64,000 nt of DNA, from positions 186,001-250,000 of the forward strand of contig OZ220680.1 in NCBI GenBank assembly GCA_965116345.1, given 5' to 3'. A program made the translations under genes and the position numbers. This stretch comes from VXYL01 sp965116345. GTDB lineage: Bacteria; Pseudomonadota; Gammaproteobacteria; Pseudomonadales; Azotimanducaceae. How positions within the stretch are numbered: the first letter of the stretch is position 1; every line of letters starts with the position of its first letter. Shown piece after piece: positions 44,976 through 53,863 of this stretch. Under the pieces are notes generated by a model. That model made no database searches. It was not told the DNA's origin and saw only the letters and a program-made list of their open reading frames with translations.

Positions 44976-45416
44976 TCAGCCGATCTCGAAGGACATGTGC
45001 GTGCGGATGTCGTCGAGGTCCGGCGTGCCGTCGAGTTCGGTGCGGGCGTAGACGGCGTACTCGCCGAGGTTGCGCTCGATGCGGCGCATGACGGCGTCGG
45101 CGTGGGCTTCGATCTCGTCGCGGTACGGCCCGAACTCGAAGCCGCCGACGGTCTCGATGTACCAGGCGCGGATCAGCCGCGGCCAGGACTTCGGCGGCGT
45201 GTGCGCGCAGTCGGAGCAGCGCGATTCGCCGGGCATGGCGCGGCGCCGTCCGCATCGCGTGCAGGCGGACTTGGCGGCGAGCCGGGCGTAGCGCTTGCGG
45301 GAGTTCTCGGCGGCCTTCTCCAGACACGGACGGCACCTCTTGCGGTCCGGCGCGGCGGGACGGCGGCGGCAGTGGTTGCAGTCGGGTGTGGTGGCGGCGG
45401 TGTTGGTGGTGGTCAT
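44976..45416 (-). CDS. Cys-rich zinc-ribbon protein, integrase neighbour
   Basis: 146 residues. N-terminal half has CNHC, KRCRPC, CTRCGRRRAMPGESRCSDC: two to three zinc-ribbon units in basic sequence. C-terminal half (KSWPRLIRAWYIETVGGFEFG, DAVMRRIERNLGEYAVYART) is not recognised. Resembles the Cys-rich protein at 31208-31615 in island 1. GGAG lies about 9 bp before the ATG. Convergent with the integrase. Likely nucleic-acid binding; role unknown. Confidence 0.7.
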   Translation of the reverse strand: MTTTNTAATTPDCNHCRRRPAAPDRKRCRPCLEKAAENSRKRYARLAAKSACTRCGRRRAMPGESRCSDCAHTPPKSWPRLIRAWYIETVGGFEFGPYRDEIEAHADAVMRRIERNLGEYAVYARTELDGTPDLDDIRTHMSFEIG

Positions 45417-45611
45417 GCTGCGACTCCGGCATTGAATGGAATGCCCCGAAGTCGGACGGGCGCGCGCAGGCCGGGCACCCGCAGGGCCGCAACGCAGTGC
45501 AGGACCCGGCGCAGCCGGGTTGCCGGGCGAGCACGTCTGTCAGGCTGGCGGTATTCCGTTCACCGGAAGGGTGGTCGAGCCGGTCGAATGACCGCAGCCG
45601 GGCTTCTCTGC

Positions 45612-46553
45612 TCAGCGTAGATAGGTCGCTTCGGTGATCAGGCTTCGGAAGTGGCCCAATTCCTCGGCGACGATGGCGAGCGCGTGGCGGTATTCCGCGT
45701 GGTGCATGAGTTCCCGCATCCTGGATTGGGCAAACGCGTAGCGCAGGCCATGCGCGCCCCTGCTCTTGCCCAGCGCCTCGATGCTGGCGCGCGAGAACGA
45801 CGTGCTGAACGCGTGGCCGCCGCCCAGGTCGTAGCGTTGGAGGTAGCGGACGCCGCGGTCGACGACGCGCTCGGGAGCGTCGAGGCGGCGCGCTTCAAGG
45901 CGCTCGGCGAGACCGTGCGGGAGCAGCACCTCGCGGACCAGGCCGCCCTTCCCCACGACGGTGTAGACCACGCCGTCCCGGCCGGCGAACTTCATGCCTT
46001 CGGCGGCGGTGCCGGTCAGATGCGATCTCTCGCGCCGGTCGTCCGGCGGTTGCTCGTCGGGACGGCCCAGGGTGAGCAGCTCGTGGGCGCGGATCCCGGA
46101 GGCGTGGGCGATCTCCGTGGCGAGCGCGTTGCGGGAGTCCTGCCGGGCGGCGACGGCGCGGACCTGGGCTGGGGAATAGGCGCGCGGCCTGGGGCGGTGC
46201 GGCTCCGTGGACTTCACCACCGGCAGCGTGGCGCCGGGCGCCAGTTGGCCGGTGACGCCGACCATCATGGCCTGGATCGCCTGCCGCTCCATGTCCAGCG
46301 TCTTTTGCCCGACATGGGCCGCGCGGTCCCGCAGGTACGCCACGGCCCGCTCCGGGGTCAGCGCCACGTCGAGGCGCGCCGCGATCTGTACCAGGCGCTC
46401 CTGGTAGTTCCTCGCGGTGCCGACCGACCGGATGCGCGCGCCCTGCAGGCGCTTGACGACGCCGGCGGCCTGCTTCCTCGGATCGGTGGCCCGCGACCGG
46501 AACCGGTGGTGCGGCTGCTCCCGGCCGCGGCGGGGACGGCTACGCCGCGCCAT
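45612..46553 (-). CDS. XerC/D-like tyrosine recombinase
   Basis: 313 residues from ATG 46553. N-terminal SAM-like domain (RSVGTARNYQERLVQIAARL) and catalytic domain: Arg in HASGIRAHELLTLGR, Lys region VVGKGGLVREVLL, His-x-x-Arg in AHGLRYAFAQSRM, His in AEELGHFRSLITEATYLR with the Tyr nucleophile. Complete catalytic set. A different recombinase group from the P4-type integrases. It starts inside the end of the HTH gene (14-bp overlap), so the two are coupled. Pieces of its coding sequence recur at 50568-50750. Confidence 0.88.
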   Translation of the reverse strand: MARRSRPRRGREQPHHRFRSRATDPRKQAAGVVKRLQGARIRSVGTARNYQERLVQIAARLDVALTPERAVAYLRDRAAHVGQKTLDMERQAIQAMMVGVTGQLAPGATLPVVKSTEPHRPRPRAYSPAQVRAVAARQDSRNALATEIAHASGIRAHELLTLGRPDEQPPDDRRERSHLTGTAAEGMKFAGRDGVVYTVVGKGGLVREVLLPHGLAERLEARRLDAPERVVDRGVRYLQRYDLGGGHAFSTSFSRASIEALGKSRGAHGLRYAFAQSRMRELMHHAEYRHALAIVAEELGHFRSLITEATYLR

Positions 46554-46956
46554 TGGCGTGCTTGCGCAGCCAGCGGGAAACGGTGGAGCGGTCCACCCGC
46601 AGCCCGCGCTCGTCGCGCAGCGCCCGGTGGCACTCGCCGATGCTGGCGCCCTGGGCCCGCAGCCGGAGAACGTGGTAGCCGTGCGCGTCGATGCAAGAGA
46701 CGGCAAGGCGCGGAAAGCGGAGTTCCCGGTCTCGGTTGCGCAAGGCATCGAGGGCGGCAACGGCGTCGAAGCCGTCGACCAGGTCGATGTCACCTACGTC
46801 GGCGTTGTCGAGCCAGCGCCGCACGGTGGTGGCCGCAACGACGGTGTCGCGCTCGAAGCGCAGCCAGCGGGCGAGCTGGGCGAGCGTGGCCCCGGCCCGC
46901 CGCAGGGCGAGCAGTTCGGCTGCATGGCGGTCGAGCTTCGACCGGCGCTGTCCCAT
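46540..46956 (-). CDS. Double helix-turn-helix DNA-binding protein
   Basis: 138 residues. Two similar HTH segments: ELLALRRAGATLAQLARWLR...TVRRWL (about 14-50) and HVLRLRAQGASIGECHRALR...STVSRWLRKH (about 93-132). Probably the repressor or accessory factor of the recombinase encoded after it. ATG has GGAGG 6 bp upstream. The repeated block A1 lies just upstream (47125-47388), so that block may be its control region. Confidence 0.75.
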   Translation of the reverse strand: MGQRRSKLDRHAAELLALRRAGATLAQLARWLRFERDTVVAATTVRRWLDNADVGDIDLVDGFDAVAALDALRNRDRELRFPRLAVSCIDAHGYHVLRLRAQGASIGECHRALRDERGLRVDRSTVSRWLRKHANGAA

Positions 46957-47124
46957 GTGCGTACCTCCGAGCGCACGACCCGTGTGGTGATCCGTCGCGT
47001 GTTAGAACTGTTGCCGCGTTCCAACGCTTCTCTCGAAACGTCCGGATCGACGCGGCTCAGCGGGATCGGAATCGCTTTCGCGTTCCTCTCCCGACTCGCC
47101 CCCGTTCTGTCCTTGGATGGACAC

Positions 47125-47388
47125 GGCCGGGACCGTTCTCGCCGTTGCAGGTGGTTGTCGCGCTGTGTAGCCGCGCGGGATGCTTCTGCCGCATCCCGTC
47201 CATGTCGCGTTCGTCACGAAACACGCATGGACGCCTGGAAGCGCCGATGGATCGCATCGGTTGCTTGCTGCTATGGGCTTGTGGCCCAAACGGTGTGTTG
47301 CCGGGACCGCCCGGCTCGACTTCGCGGGCGTGACCCGCCGGAGGCGTGGGTGGCCTCCTGCCGCACTGTCGCAGGATCGCTGCGTTCC
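47125..47388. repeat. Repeat block A, copy 1 (second copy 53415-53679)
   Basis: About 264 bp, roughly 90-95% identical by eye to 53415-53679, same orientation. Starts GGCCGGGACCGTTCTCGCCG and ends GATCGCTGCGTTCC. No convincing gene inside. In element A it separates the HTH-recombinase operon from the secreted-protein cassette; in element B it sits just inside the left end. Confidence 0.9.
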
Positions 47389-47854
47389 AGGGGCCGTGCG
47401 GTCGCCCCTTAGTAGCTGCCTTCGGTCGGCACGTCCCCCGTGGCCAGGAGGGAATCGGTTTATGGCCAGTCGGCGTTGCGCTTGCCGGAGGTTCGCCCCG
47501 GTTCGCGCTCTGCGCGGATGTCGCCGCGCCGGAGGCCGCCGTCGCCCCCGGTACGCTTCGTGTCACATGGCACTTGCCGCGTCTTCACGCGCCGGAGCCG
47601 CGTACGGGTGCCTCGGTTCAGGCGTCGGTGCGCCGCTTCTCTGGTGTAGCTAGGACCCTTGGGTCCAACGTCGCCGCTCCGGTCGGAGCTGGCGGGTAAG
47701 TGGGTGGAATTATGGGCGACGGCGGGTAGTGCGTGCAAATGTGTGCGTGAACGGTTGGAGAGCGCGCGCGCCCGCTATGGCCGGGCAGGCGAAGCGCCCT
47801 GCCATAGCGGGGGGGGCGCGCCATGTCGCCGCATCGCTCGGCCTGCTGCCGAAC
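47389..47854. other. Non-conserved spacer between repeat blocks A and B
   Basis: 466 bp with no counterpart in element B, no supported gene. Contains a strong hairpin around CGCTATGGC...GCCATAGCG (about 47771-47812) beside a run of eight G. The last ~35 bp (GCCGCATCGCTCGGCC...) do recur at 53693-53735. Confidence 0.5.
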
Positions 47855-48080
47855 GTCCCGTCGGCACTCGGCCAACCAACAGGCAAAACTCGTGCAAAAT
47901 GCCGCGCAATGTGCTATGTCTTTGATACAGGCTATTGAAGTGCGGGAGCAACCTCATCGGGAAGGGTATGCAAGATGCGCGAGGATCCTAATCGAACAGC
48001 GCCGTCCGGCACGGTCGAAACCGCGGTAAACGGGCGATTTCGCTTGACATTCCGGCAAGGCGCCGGCGGTATAATCCTGC
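47855..48080 (+). promoter_or_regulatory. Repeat block B, copy 1, with sigma-70-type promoter
   Basis: Homologous to 53864-54085. Contains TTGACA at 48044-48049 and TATAAT at 48070-48075, both perfect, with a 20-bp spacer that is kept in both copies although 17 is usual. The spacer sequence itself differs between copies while the hexamers are conserved, which supports function. Transcription would start close to 48082, at the first unit of the pentanucleotide repeat. Confidence 0.75.
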
Positions 48081-48140
48081 CGAGCCGAGCCGAGCCGAGC
48101 CGAGCCGAGCCGAGCCGAGCCGAGCCGAGCCGAGCCGAGC
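48081..48140. repeat. Pentanucleotide tandem repeat (CGAGC)12
   Basis: Twelve perfect 5-bp units starting 6 bp after the -10 box. Element B has the same unit seven times in the same place (54086-54120). Simple repeats of this kind gain and lose units by slippage. Here the repeat is in the leader, not in a reading frame, so copy number would alter leader length or promoter output. Confidence 0.95.
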
Positions 48141-48409
48141 CTTCCCGCGTCTTCACGGTGGGGCCGCCTAAAGCAATCCGCCTCCCGGCCTGAGCCTTCC
48201 CGTTCCCCCAACGGGGGTTCCGCCACTCCCCGCTTCACCCTCCAGCAGCTTCGATCCCTCGCCCGCCCGCGTCGCGGCGGGTTCCCGTGCCGCCGCAATC
48301 CGCGGCTCGGCCTGCTCCCCCCTAATCCGCCCGCCGCTGTTCCCGGTTTTCCCCGCCGGGGAGGCGCAGGCCACCTATCAGCACCCCGCTTGAGCGCTGG
48401 GAGACGGCC

Positions 48410-50035
48410 ATGAAAAACCTCAAACTGGCCCTGATGGGCGTGTGCCTGGCATGGACCGCACAAGCAGCCTACGCCGACGACTGCTACACCGACGACCTGA
48501 TGGCGTATGTCGATTCGCGGATTCCGTCCGGCAATCAGACCGAGCGGCGATGGGAAAGCATCAAAGCGGCTCTGCTGGAGCAGGAAGGCGCGATGACGCT
48601 GGATCGGGCCGAAGAAATTCTGGAAGCCCGCAGAAGTCGAAGGCTGCCCCTCGAACACATGGATGAGGTGGTGGAAGCCATCAAGTGCATTGCGAACAAG
48701 CCGGAGGAAGAAGAGGTCGAGCCGCAGCCGCTAAACACGGAGCCTCAACAGGCTAACGTAAAACAACTTCGAGTGTACTTCCACGGTCCACTCCCGGCGT
48801 CAAGCAACGTCGAGTACCGCATCAACGAGGACGATTATTGGGAGTCCGAGGTGATTATACATTGGGAGTCGAACCCGGCTACCACGTTGTCAAATACGCT
48901 CTGCGTCAAGCACGATATCTGGTCTGGCAGCGAGCACTGGAACAATGGTCCAATCACGCTGCCCGGATTCGATAACTACTACATCGACGCAACTGACGGG
49001 GGTAGTGCCCGATTGGGCATAGAGGGACACTGGCAATGCGTAAACGACCAGACTGGTAGCGACGACGTAACGGACTCACCATACGTTTCGTTGGTGCCTG
49101 GCAGCACGTCGGATTTCGTCTATCGAGCCACCGTGCGGACGAGGGACAACAACGTCGTCGAGAACGATTTTAGTGTCGCGGACGACCTGGAGTTTCGCTT
49201 TGGCACCACCTACTCGGGCAAGTCCAAGTTCAATCCTGAAACGGAGACTGTCCCTGATCGCGCGGCATGGCGATTGCTGGAAAGCGAGGAAGCGTTCCCG
49301 GACAGTGCCCACACGACCTACTGCTTGGGCACCGGCAGCGCGTGGGAGCGGTTCACGCCGCTTCGATGCGGGGACCAGGTGGCCTCCAAATACCTCGACC
49401 GAGCGCCCGTGGTGGGCGGGAGTTGCAGCAAGACGCACTCCGACTACACCGTTCGGGCGGACGTGTCTGACGAGGCGTGGATGCCTGACAACTGCTACCC
49501 GACCAAGGACGTGGTGACGATTCCTCCCACGTCATCCAACACGAACGCCCTCCTGGACAACACCGAACTCCCCATCATCGAGGAGGACGACGTGTCGTGG
49601 ATCAGTCTGCGCAAGAAGAACGGCAAGTGGACGGTGAGCCTGAGCAAGCCGGTGATGGTGACGGACGGCGAGGGCGATGATGATAGGTGGTGGAAAACGA
49701 CCGAGGGGTTGCTTTTTGCTCTCAGGACAGTACTGGTCTTTGAGGGAGAAAAGACTTATTCCCACTACTCATTGCTAATCCCCTCTGTTGGCGGGATCGT
49801 CCAGGACATAGATTATCCACTTGCAGATTTGCTCTACGTTGCGAGTGACGGAGACCCAAGCCTACCGAGCACGAATCTGCGAACGGCAAATCCGTTTTCG
49901 TCCGTCTGTGGTAGTCTGAGGCAAGGTGATAGGCTAGTCTTTGACAGTGTGGTCGGAATTTCTACGGCAGGGCTTGAAATCGGAAGCGGCCTAGAGTTTC
50001 AGGACAACTCCAACGGCGCAAACCTCTGCAACTGA
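48410..50035 (+). CDS. Secreted protein of unknown function (element A cargo)
   Basis: 541 residues. Signal peptide MKNLKLALMGVCLAWTAQAAYA (residues 1-22). Residues 24-100 form a small helical region with a Cys pair (DDCY...AIKCIA) and RRWESIKAALLEQEGAMTLDRAEEILEARR, which resembles the short helical domain (W.R...AL....MT..EA) found in some Calx-beta surface proteins. An acidic linker follows, then a ~420-residue Cys-containing, beta-rich part I cannot assign. ATG has GGGAG 7 bp upstream. The predicted leader of ~330 nt includes the pentanucleotide repeat. GC content seems lower than its neighbours, suggesting foreign origin. Confidence 0.8.
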   Translation: MKNLKLALMGVCLAWTAQAAYADDCYTDDLMAYVDSRIPSGNQTERRWESIKAALLEQEGAMTLDRAEEILEARRSRRLPLEHMDEVVEAIKCIANKPEEEEVEPQPLNTEPQQANVKQLRVYFHGPLPASSNVEYRINEDDYWESEVIIHWESNPATTLSNTLCVKHDIWSGSEHWNNGPITLPGFDNYYIDATDGGSARLGIEGHWQCVNDQTGSDDVTDSPYVSLVPGSTSDFVYRATVRTRDNNVVENDFSVADDLEFRFGTTYSGKSKFNPETETVPDRAAWRLLESEEAFPDSAHTTYCLGTGSAWERFTPLRCGDQVASKYLDRAPVVGGSCSKTHSDYTVRADVSDEAWMPDNCYPTKDVVTIPPTSSNTNALLDNTELPIIEEDDVSWISLRKKNGKWTVSLSKPVMVTDGEGDDDRWWKTTEGLLFALRTVLVFEGEKTYSHYSLLIPSVGGIVQDIDYPLADLLYVASDGDPSLPSTNLRTANPFSSVCGSLRQGDRLVFDSVVGISTAGLEIGSGLEFQDNSNGANLCN

Positions 50036-50303
50036 CGTGCAAGCCGCAGGAACGCCACTCGGCCTAGCGGGGAATCAGGCGTGACAGCCCGGAGAGACGG
50101 GCGCGGACCTCTGCAACTGACCAACCCAAGGCGCGGCTCGGCGGTGACACGTCGGGCCGTTCGCGGCGAGCCGTTGATTCGGACCCCCGCAAGCAACCGA
50201 AAGGCAGGGCGCGGGGTGGGAACTCGTGTCCCGGTTCGCCTGTGGGCCGCGGGATCGACGAGAAGGCGGTTCCGTGAGGGGGGCTGCGATCGGTTCCCGA
50301 TCT

Positions 50304-50590
50304 TCAGCCGCTGACGCCCTGGGACCGCCTCCAAGGGGAATCCGAGGGCAACCCCGTGCCTTGGGGTGAGTGACGCGCTCCGGGCTGGGTGAGCTTGACT
50401 GTCGCCGTGAAGAGGGCCGTCGTGGCGCCCATCACCCCGAACGCCCACTTGACGAGTTGGGCCTTGGGCGCCGCGGTCCCAGCCTTGGTCTCCTGACGGT
50501 GCGCCTCAATCCCGGCCTCGACCTTGGCGACCTCGGACTTGGTTTCGTGCCGCAGCGCTTCAATCCCCGCCTGGACGCCCGCAACGCGCT
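50304..50590 (-). pseudogene. Coiled-coil membrane protein fragment (DUF1640-like)
   Basis: The sequence AGIEALRHETKSEVAKVEAG, IEAHRQETKAGTAAPKAQLV and KWAFGVMGATTALFTATVKL has the heptad helix plus C-terminal membrane segment of small DUF1640/CCDC90-like proteins common in bacteria. The N-terminal portion is replaced at about 50570 by antisense recombinase sequence, so the gene is a fragment. Downstream of it (50036-50303) I see no gene; ACCTCTGCAACTGAC occurs twice there (50027, 50107). Confidence 0.5.
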
Positions 50591-50750
50591 CGCCACGGAG
50601 ATCGTGTCCGCTTCGGGGATCCGCACGCACGAACTGCTCACGCTCGGGCGACCGGCCGAGCAGCCGCCCGACGACCGGCGCACCGGCGCGGCCAGTCGCG
50701 GCTCACCGGCACCGCCGCCGAAGGCATGAAGTTCGCCGGCCGGGATGCCG
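50568..50750 (+). pseudogene. Remnant of the XerC/D-like recombinase gene
   Basis: Translates to ARNALATEIVSASGIRTHEL, LTLGRPAEQPPDDRR and, after a frame change, LTGTAAEGMKFAGRD, nearly the same as an internal stretch of the recombinase at 45612-46553 (RNALATEIAHASGIRAHELL). Orientation is opposite to that gene. Homology stops at GGCCGGGA, exactly where repeat block C begins. Confidence 0.8.
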
Positions 50751-50872
50751 CGCCCGCACCGGGGCGGACCGGTCGTTGCGGACCGCCGCGCGGCTTCCGG
50801 CGTCCCGGCGGGCTCGCGTCGACCGTGGGCCCGTGGCGCAAGCCGCCGCGCCCCGTCACTACCCCGGGTGTC
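50737..50872. repeat. Repeat block C, copy 1 (second copy 59771-59906)
   Basis: 136 bp, over 90% identical by eye to 59771-59906 and the same length, beginning CGGCCGGGATGCC and ending CCCCGGGTGTC. Lies downstream of the surface-protein gene in both elements. In this copy CGCCCCGTCACTACC (50849-50863) is answered by its exact reverse complement at 50924-50938, a 15-bp inverted repeat not present in the other copy. Confidence 0.9.
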
Positions 50873-50938
50873 GCACAACGTCGCGGCGCTGGCGCGCGGC
50901 GTGGGAAGCGGTCGCGGCAATCCGGTAGTGACGGGGCG

Positions 50939-52054
50939 CTAAATCGGCATTGCGGCCAGCGGCGGCAAGGCTGCTAAACATTCTTTTCTGGTGCCGCCTT
51001 GGTGCCAGATGTATATTCCCGGCCGTTTGGGGCCGCCCTGGGGCGGTGGGTCGGGAGCCATCTCGGCCAGACCGGGCAACCGGACAGCCGGCGGGAATCC
51101 GGCACGGGCGCGGCAGCCGTAGCTTGCGGCTGACGCGTCCAGGTGCCGCTTCCGGGATGGTAACGCATTCTGGAGTCGACCGGGGTGATGCACCGGCAGG
51201 CACGGATTGGCTACGTTGCCGCATTTCAGGCGACGGGGGCGAATCGACGGATGCGCCACGGGCCGGCCCGTAAGCACCGGCGGCATGGGCATCGAACACG
51301 GCAGCGCGGCAGCCTCGTGAAACCTTCGGAACGTTCACGGGGCACGAGGGGACAACAGGAGTCCTTGATCGAAGCCGGGACTGTCGTGGCGACCGAGGTG
51401 GTCGCGGAGCCGGGGGAGGCATCCCCTGGCACACCGGAAACGGAGACCCGCAACGCCATCGCCGCCGAACAAGAGGCCGCCGGCCCATGTCGCAAGACAC
51501 GCCGCGGTCGCCGCAAGCGACGGCACGGCAACTGCATCTTTGGGGCTACACGCAGCAATGCGGGTTCGCATCGTCCTCGTCGAAGGACGGCGGATCGCCC
51601 AGCAAAACTGACCCGTACGCCGGCCCGGGCCGCTCTAACGCGGCGCCGGGCGCGGTAGATTCCATGTTGTTCCTCACCACCACCGAATGCGCGAATGCGC
51701 GGCCCGGTATCCCGGTCCGCTGGCGGTTTTGTCGTGGGCTCGGCGCTCAGTCGGCGACGGCGGGGTAGTCGGCCCACTGCTGCCCGCCCGCTCCCGTAGT
51801 TCAGCGTGTCGTTGTCTGCGTACCCTTGACCCAACGCTGGCGGCGGGCGACGATCAGCGGCAGGTTGCCGGAGCGGGCACCGGGTGGCGAGAGGCCGCCG
51901 GGCGCTGCGCTGGCGGACCATCGAATCGGCATGGATCGCGCAGTAGGAGGCCCCGAATTCCAGCGAAGTCTCACTTCCCGAGTTTGTCGTTTGTCGGTTT
52001 GTCGCGCTGCCGGAAGACGCGCTCGACGTGGCCCGGTCCGGAAAGCAGGCGAGC
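50939..52054. other. Region without a confident gene; short TTTGTCG repeat upstream of the barrel protein
   Basis: About 1.1 kb. A plus-strand frame from GTG 51317 to 51658 (acidic then very basic, 113 residues) is possible but has no motif or ribosome site, so I do not call it. TTTGTCG occurs three times at 51983-52004 (one G between the second and third), 51 bp before the next gene's ATG. Confidence 0.4.
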
Positions 52055-53002
52055 ATGAGCCCCGGCGCTCGTCAGTACCCTCCCGTCCTCTCGCGCTTCG
52101 CGGCGGTGGTTTCAATAGGCGTTACCGCCTGCCTCCCCGCCGCGGGCGCGACCGCCCAGTGGTACGTCGGCATCGGCATCGGCGGCAACGCGTCCCGTGA
52201 GGTGGTCATGGAAAGCCGCAGCAACGACCGCGCGAGCATCTGCGACGAGTACATCAACCCGCGGGCGCTCTCCGTGGCCGGCTGCACCACGGCGGACCGC
52301 GGCGCGGGCGACGGCTGGCTCGCGCCTTTCGATCCCGGCGCGGGTTTCTCGGGTGAGGCGGAGGTCGGAGTCCGCCTGTCGCCGCGATGGCGGCTGGCCG
52401 CCGTGTACGCCCGTAGCGGGACGGACTTCGATCAGACGGTGTCGTCCACCGATGCCACCGGCGCGGACTTCGACAAGATCGGCAACGAACTCTCGGTCGG
52501 CGAGGAAACCCTTGGCTCCGCGACCTCCGACGAGTTCCGGATCGTCGCGTACCGCGACTGGCCGAACCGCTCCCGGTGGATGCCCTACGCGGGCGTCGGT
52601 GTGGCCGTCTCGCGTACGCGCAAGGACTTCGCCTGGCTCTGGGCAAGGAGCGCCGACCCCGCAGACATCGCGACCGGCCTGGACCAGTCCAACGCGGAGG
52701 AGATCCGACACAACCTCGCTGGCACCGTCAGCGTGGGCCGGCGCACGCTCCGCGACACCATGGTGGGATACGTGCTGGTCGCGGGCGTCGAGCGCGCGTT
52801 GTCGGACAGCGTGTCGGTCGGATTCAAGACCGAGTGGAAGCGCTTCGAGGCGTTCGAGTCGGACGACTACGCGGGCGACCTGCTGCGCAGCCACCCGCCC
52901 AACCTGCGCCTCGACGGCAGCGAGCCGGTCAGCGCATGGTCCCGCACCCGCGACACGGGGCGGTTCTCGGCACTGTTCACCATCCGCTACGCCATGCCGT
53001 AG
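52055..53002 (+). CDS. Outer membrane beta-barrel protein
   Basis: 315 residues. Signal peptide ends near AGATAQ (about residue 35), followed by WYVGIGIGGN and alternating hydrophobic beta-strands (GFSGEAEVGVRLSPRWRLAA, WMPYAGVGVAVSRTRK, TMVGYVLVAGVERALSDSVS, FSALFTIRYAMP) of an OmpA/OmpW-like small barrel. Specific function unknown. ATG 52055 chosen because the signal peptide starts there; only a weak ribosome site (GCAGGCGAGC). Last gene of element A. Confidence 0.75.
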   Translation: MSPGARQYPPVLSRFAAVVSIGVTACLPAAGATAQWYVGIGIGGNASREVVMESRSNDRASICDEYINPRALSVAGCTTADRGAGDGWLAPFDPGAGFSGEAEVGVRLSPRWRLAAVYARSGTDFDQTVSSTDATGADFDKIGNELSVGEETLGSATSDEFRIVAYRDWPNRSRWMPYAGVGVAVSRTRKDFAWLWARSADPADIATGLDQSNAEEIRHNLAGTVSVGRRTLRDTMVGYVLVAGVERALSDSVSVGFKTEWKRFEAFESDDYAGDLLRSHPPNLRLDGSEPVSAWSRTRDTGRFSALFTIRYAMP

Positions 53003-53324
53003 TCCACCAGCATGTCAACCACAGCGCAAGCAGCCGGGCTCCCCGCTCCGCCGATGGTTGCCGGGCGTAGCGGGTCACCCTGGCGACCCTCGGCCCCGCT
53101 GCGGCGGAGGACAGGCCCAAGGGCAGTGGCGCGACGGACGGAACGTCCGGGGTCGCATTGATGCGCAGAACGCGCGCGCTGGCGAACGAAAGAACGGATC
53201 AGGTTACGGCAGCCGGCCTCGCGCAAGGCCGCAAGGCGCAAGGCGTCAAGGGTCAAGGCGTCTCAAAGGGCTGCGCTGGTGCGCGGCTCGGGAAGGTGTC
53301 GCGTTGTTGGCTGGTCAAGATCAA

Positions 53325-53341
53325 CATCACGTAACGTGATG
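53325..53341. promoter_or_regulatory. 17-bp perfect palindrome near the A/B junction
   Basis: CATCACGT-A-ACGTGATG, 28 bp before the junction CGCTGCCGCCGTAGAAG and next to an AT-rich TTTAACAGT. It looks like a dimeric protein binding site, for instance for an excision factor. The rest of 53003-53368 holds nothing I recognise. Confidence 0.5.
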
Positions 53342-53368
53342 ATTTAACAGTGGTTTATGGAAGACACA

Positions 53369-53401
53369 CGCTGCCGCCGTAGAAGCGTTTGAAGTAGGAC
53401 G
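53369..53401. repeat. Junction between elements A and B (att)
   Basis: CGCTGCCGCCGTAGAAG (53369-53385, identical to 59962-59978) runs straight into CGTTTGAAGTAGGACG (53386-53401, identical to 43511-43526). It is thus the right end of A joined to the left end of B. Confidence 0.75.
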
Positions 53402-53414
53402 TAATCCGACGTCC

Positions 53415-53679
53415 GGCCGGGACCGTTCTCGCCGTTGCAGGTGGTTGTCGCGCCGTTGAAGCCGCGCGGGATGCATCTGCTCATCCGGTCCACGTCGCGC
53501 TCGTCACGAAACACGCATGGACGCCTGGAAGCGCCGATGGATCGCATCGGGTTGCTTGCTGCTATGGGCTTGTGGCCCAAACGGTGTGTTGCCGGGACCG
53601 CCCGGCTCGACTTCGCGGGCGTGACCCGCGGGAGGCGTGGGTGGCCTCCTGCCGCACTGTCGCAGGATCGCTGCGTTCC
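53415..53679. repeat. Repeat block A, copy 2
   Basis: Counterpart of 47125-47388, starting 14 bp inside the left end of element B. No recombinase or HTH gene lies beside it. Followed at 53693-53735 by a piece that in copy 1 directly precedes block B, then a ~130-bp insertion. Confidence 0.9.
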
Positions 53680-53863
53680 GGGAGCCTCCATGCCGCCGTA
53701 TCGCTCGGCCAGCTGCTGAACGTCCCGTCGCAAGCGTTCGGTGGTGTCGGCACGCTGCGAGCAATTCGGACCTGCATTGCGCCGCACAACGCGGAGGAAG
53801 GCTGCATCCGCAGGGTCACGAGTGTCGGAACACTGCCACATGCCGGCTTGCCCGGACGGTTAC

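Larger units (their letters stand above)
43512..53385. mobile_element. Element A: integrase-bearing island with a secreted-protein cassette
   Basis: Begins CGTTTGAAGTAGGACG after the left junction and ends CGCTGCCGCCGTAGAAG, where element B starts with the same left-end sequence. Contains a P4-type integrase, a Cys-rich protein, an XerC/D-like recombinase with an HTH protein, a secreted protein with repeat-bearing leader, integrase and coiled-coil gene fragments, and a beta-barrel protein. Splits the kdsB-murB neighbourhood. Exact ends depend on the crossover position within GCCGTA-AAG. Confidence 0.7.

Noticed and set aside
48081..48140. CRISPR array
   Set aside because: The 5-bp units have no spacers and no cas genes are present; it is a simple tandem repeat.
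51226..52056. 276-codon minus-strand frame in element A
   Set aside because: No motif, no ribosome site, Arg/Ser/Pro-rich; consistent with non-coding GC-rich DNA.
47057..53841. Similar minus-strand translations in both copies of block A (about 47057-47566 and 53344-53841) as a conserved gene
   Set aside because: Similarity follows from the DNA repeat; start and ends differ, no ribosome site, and composition is not protein-like.
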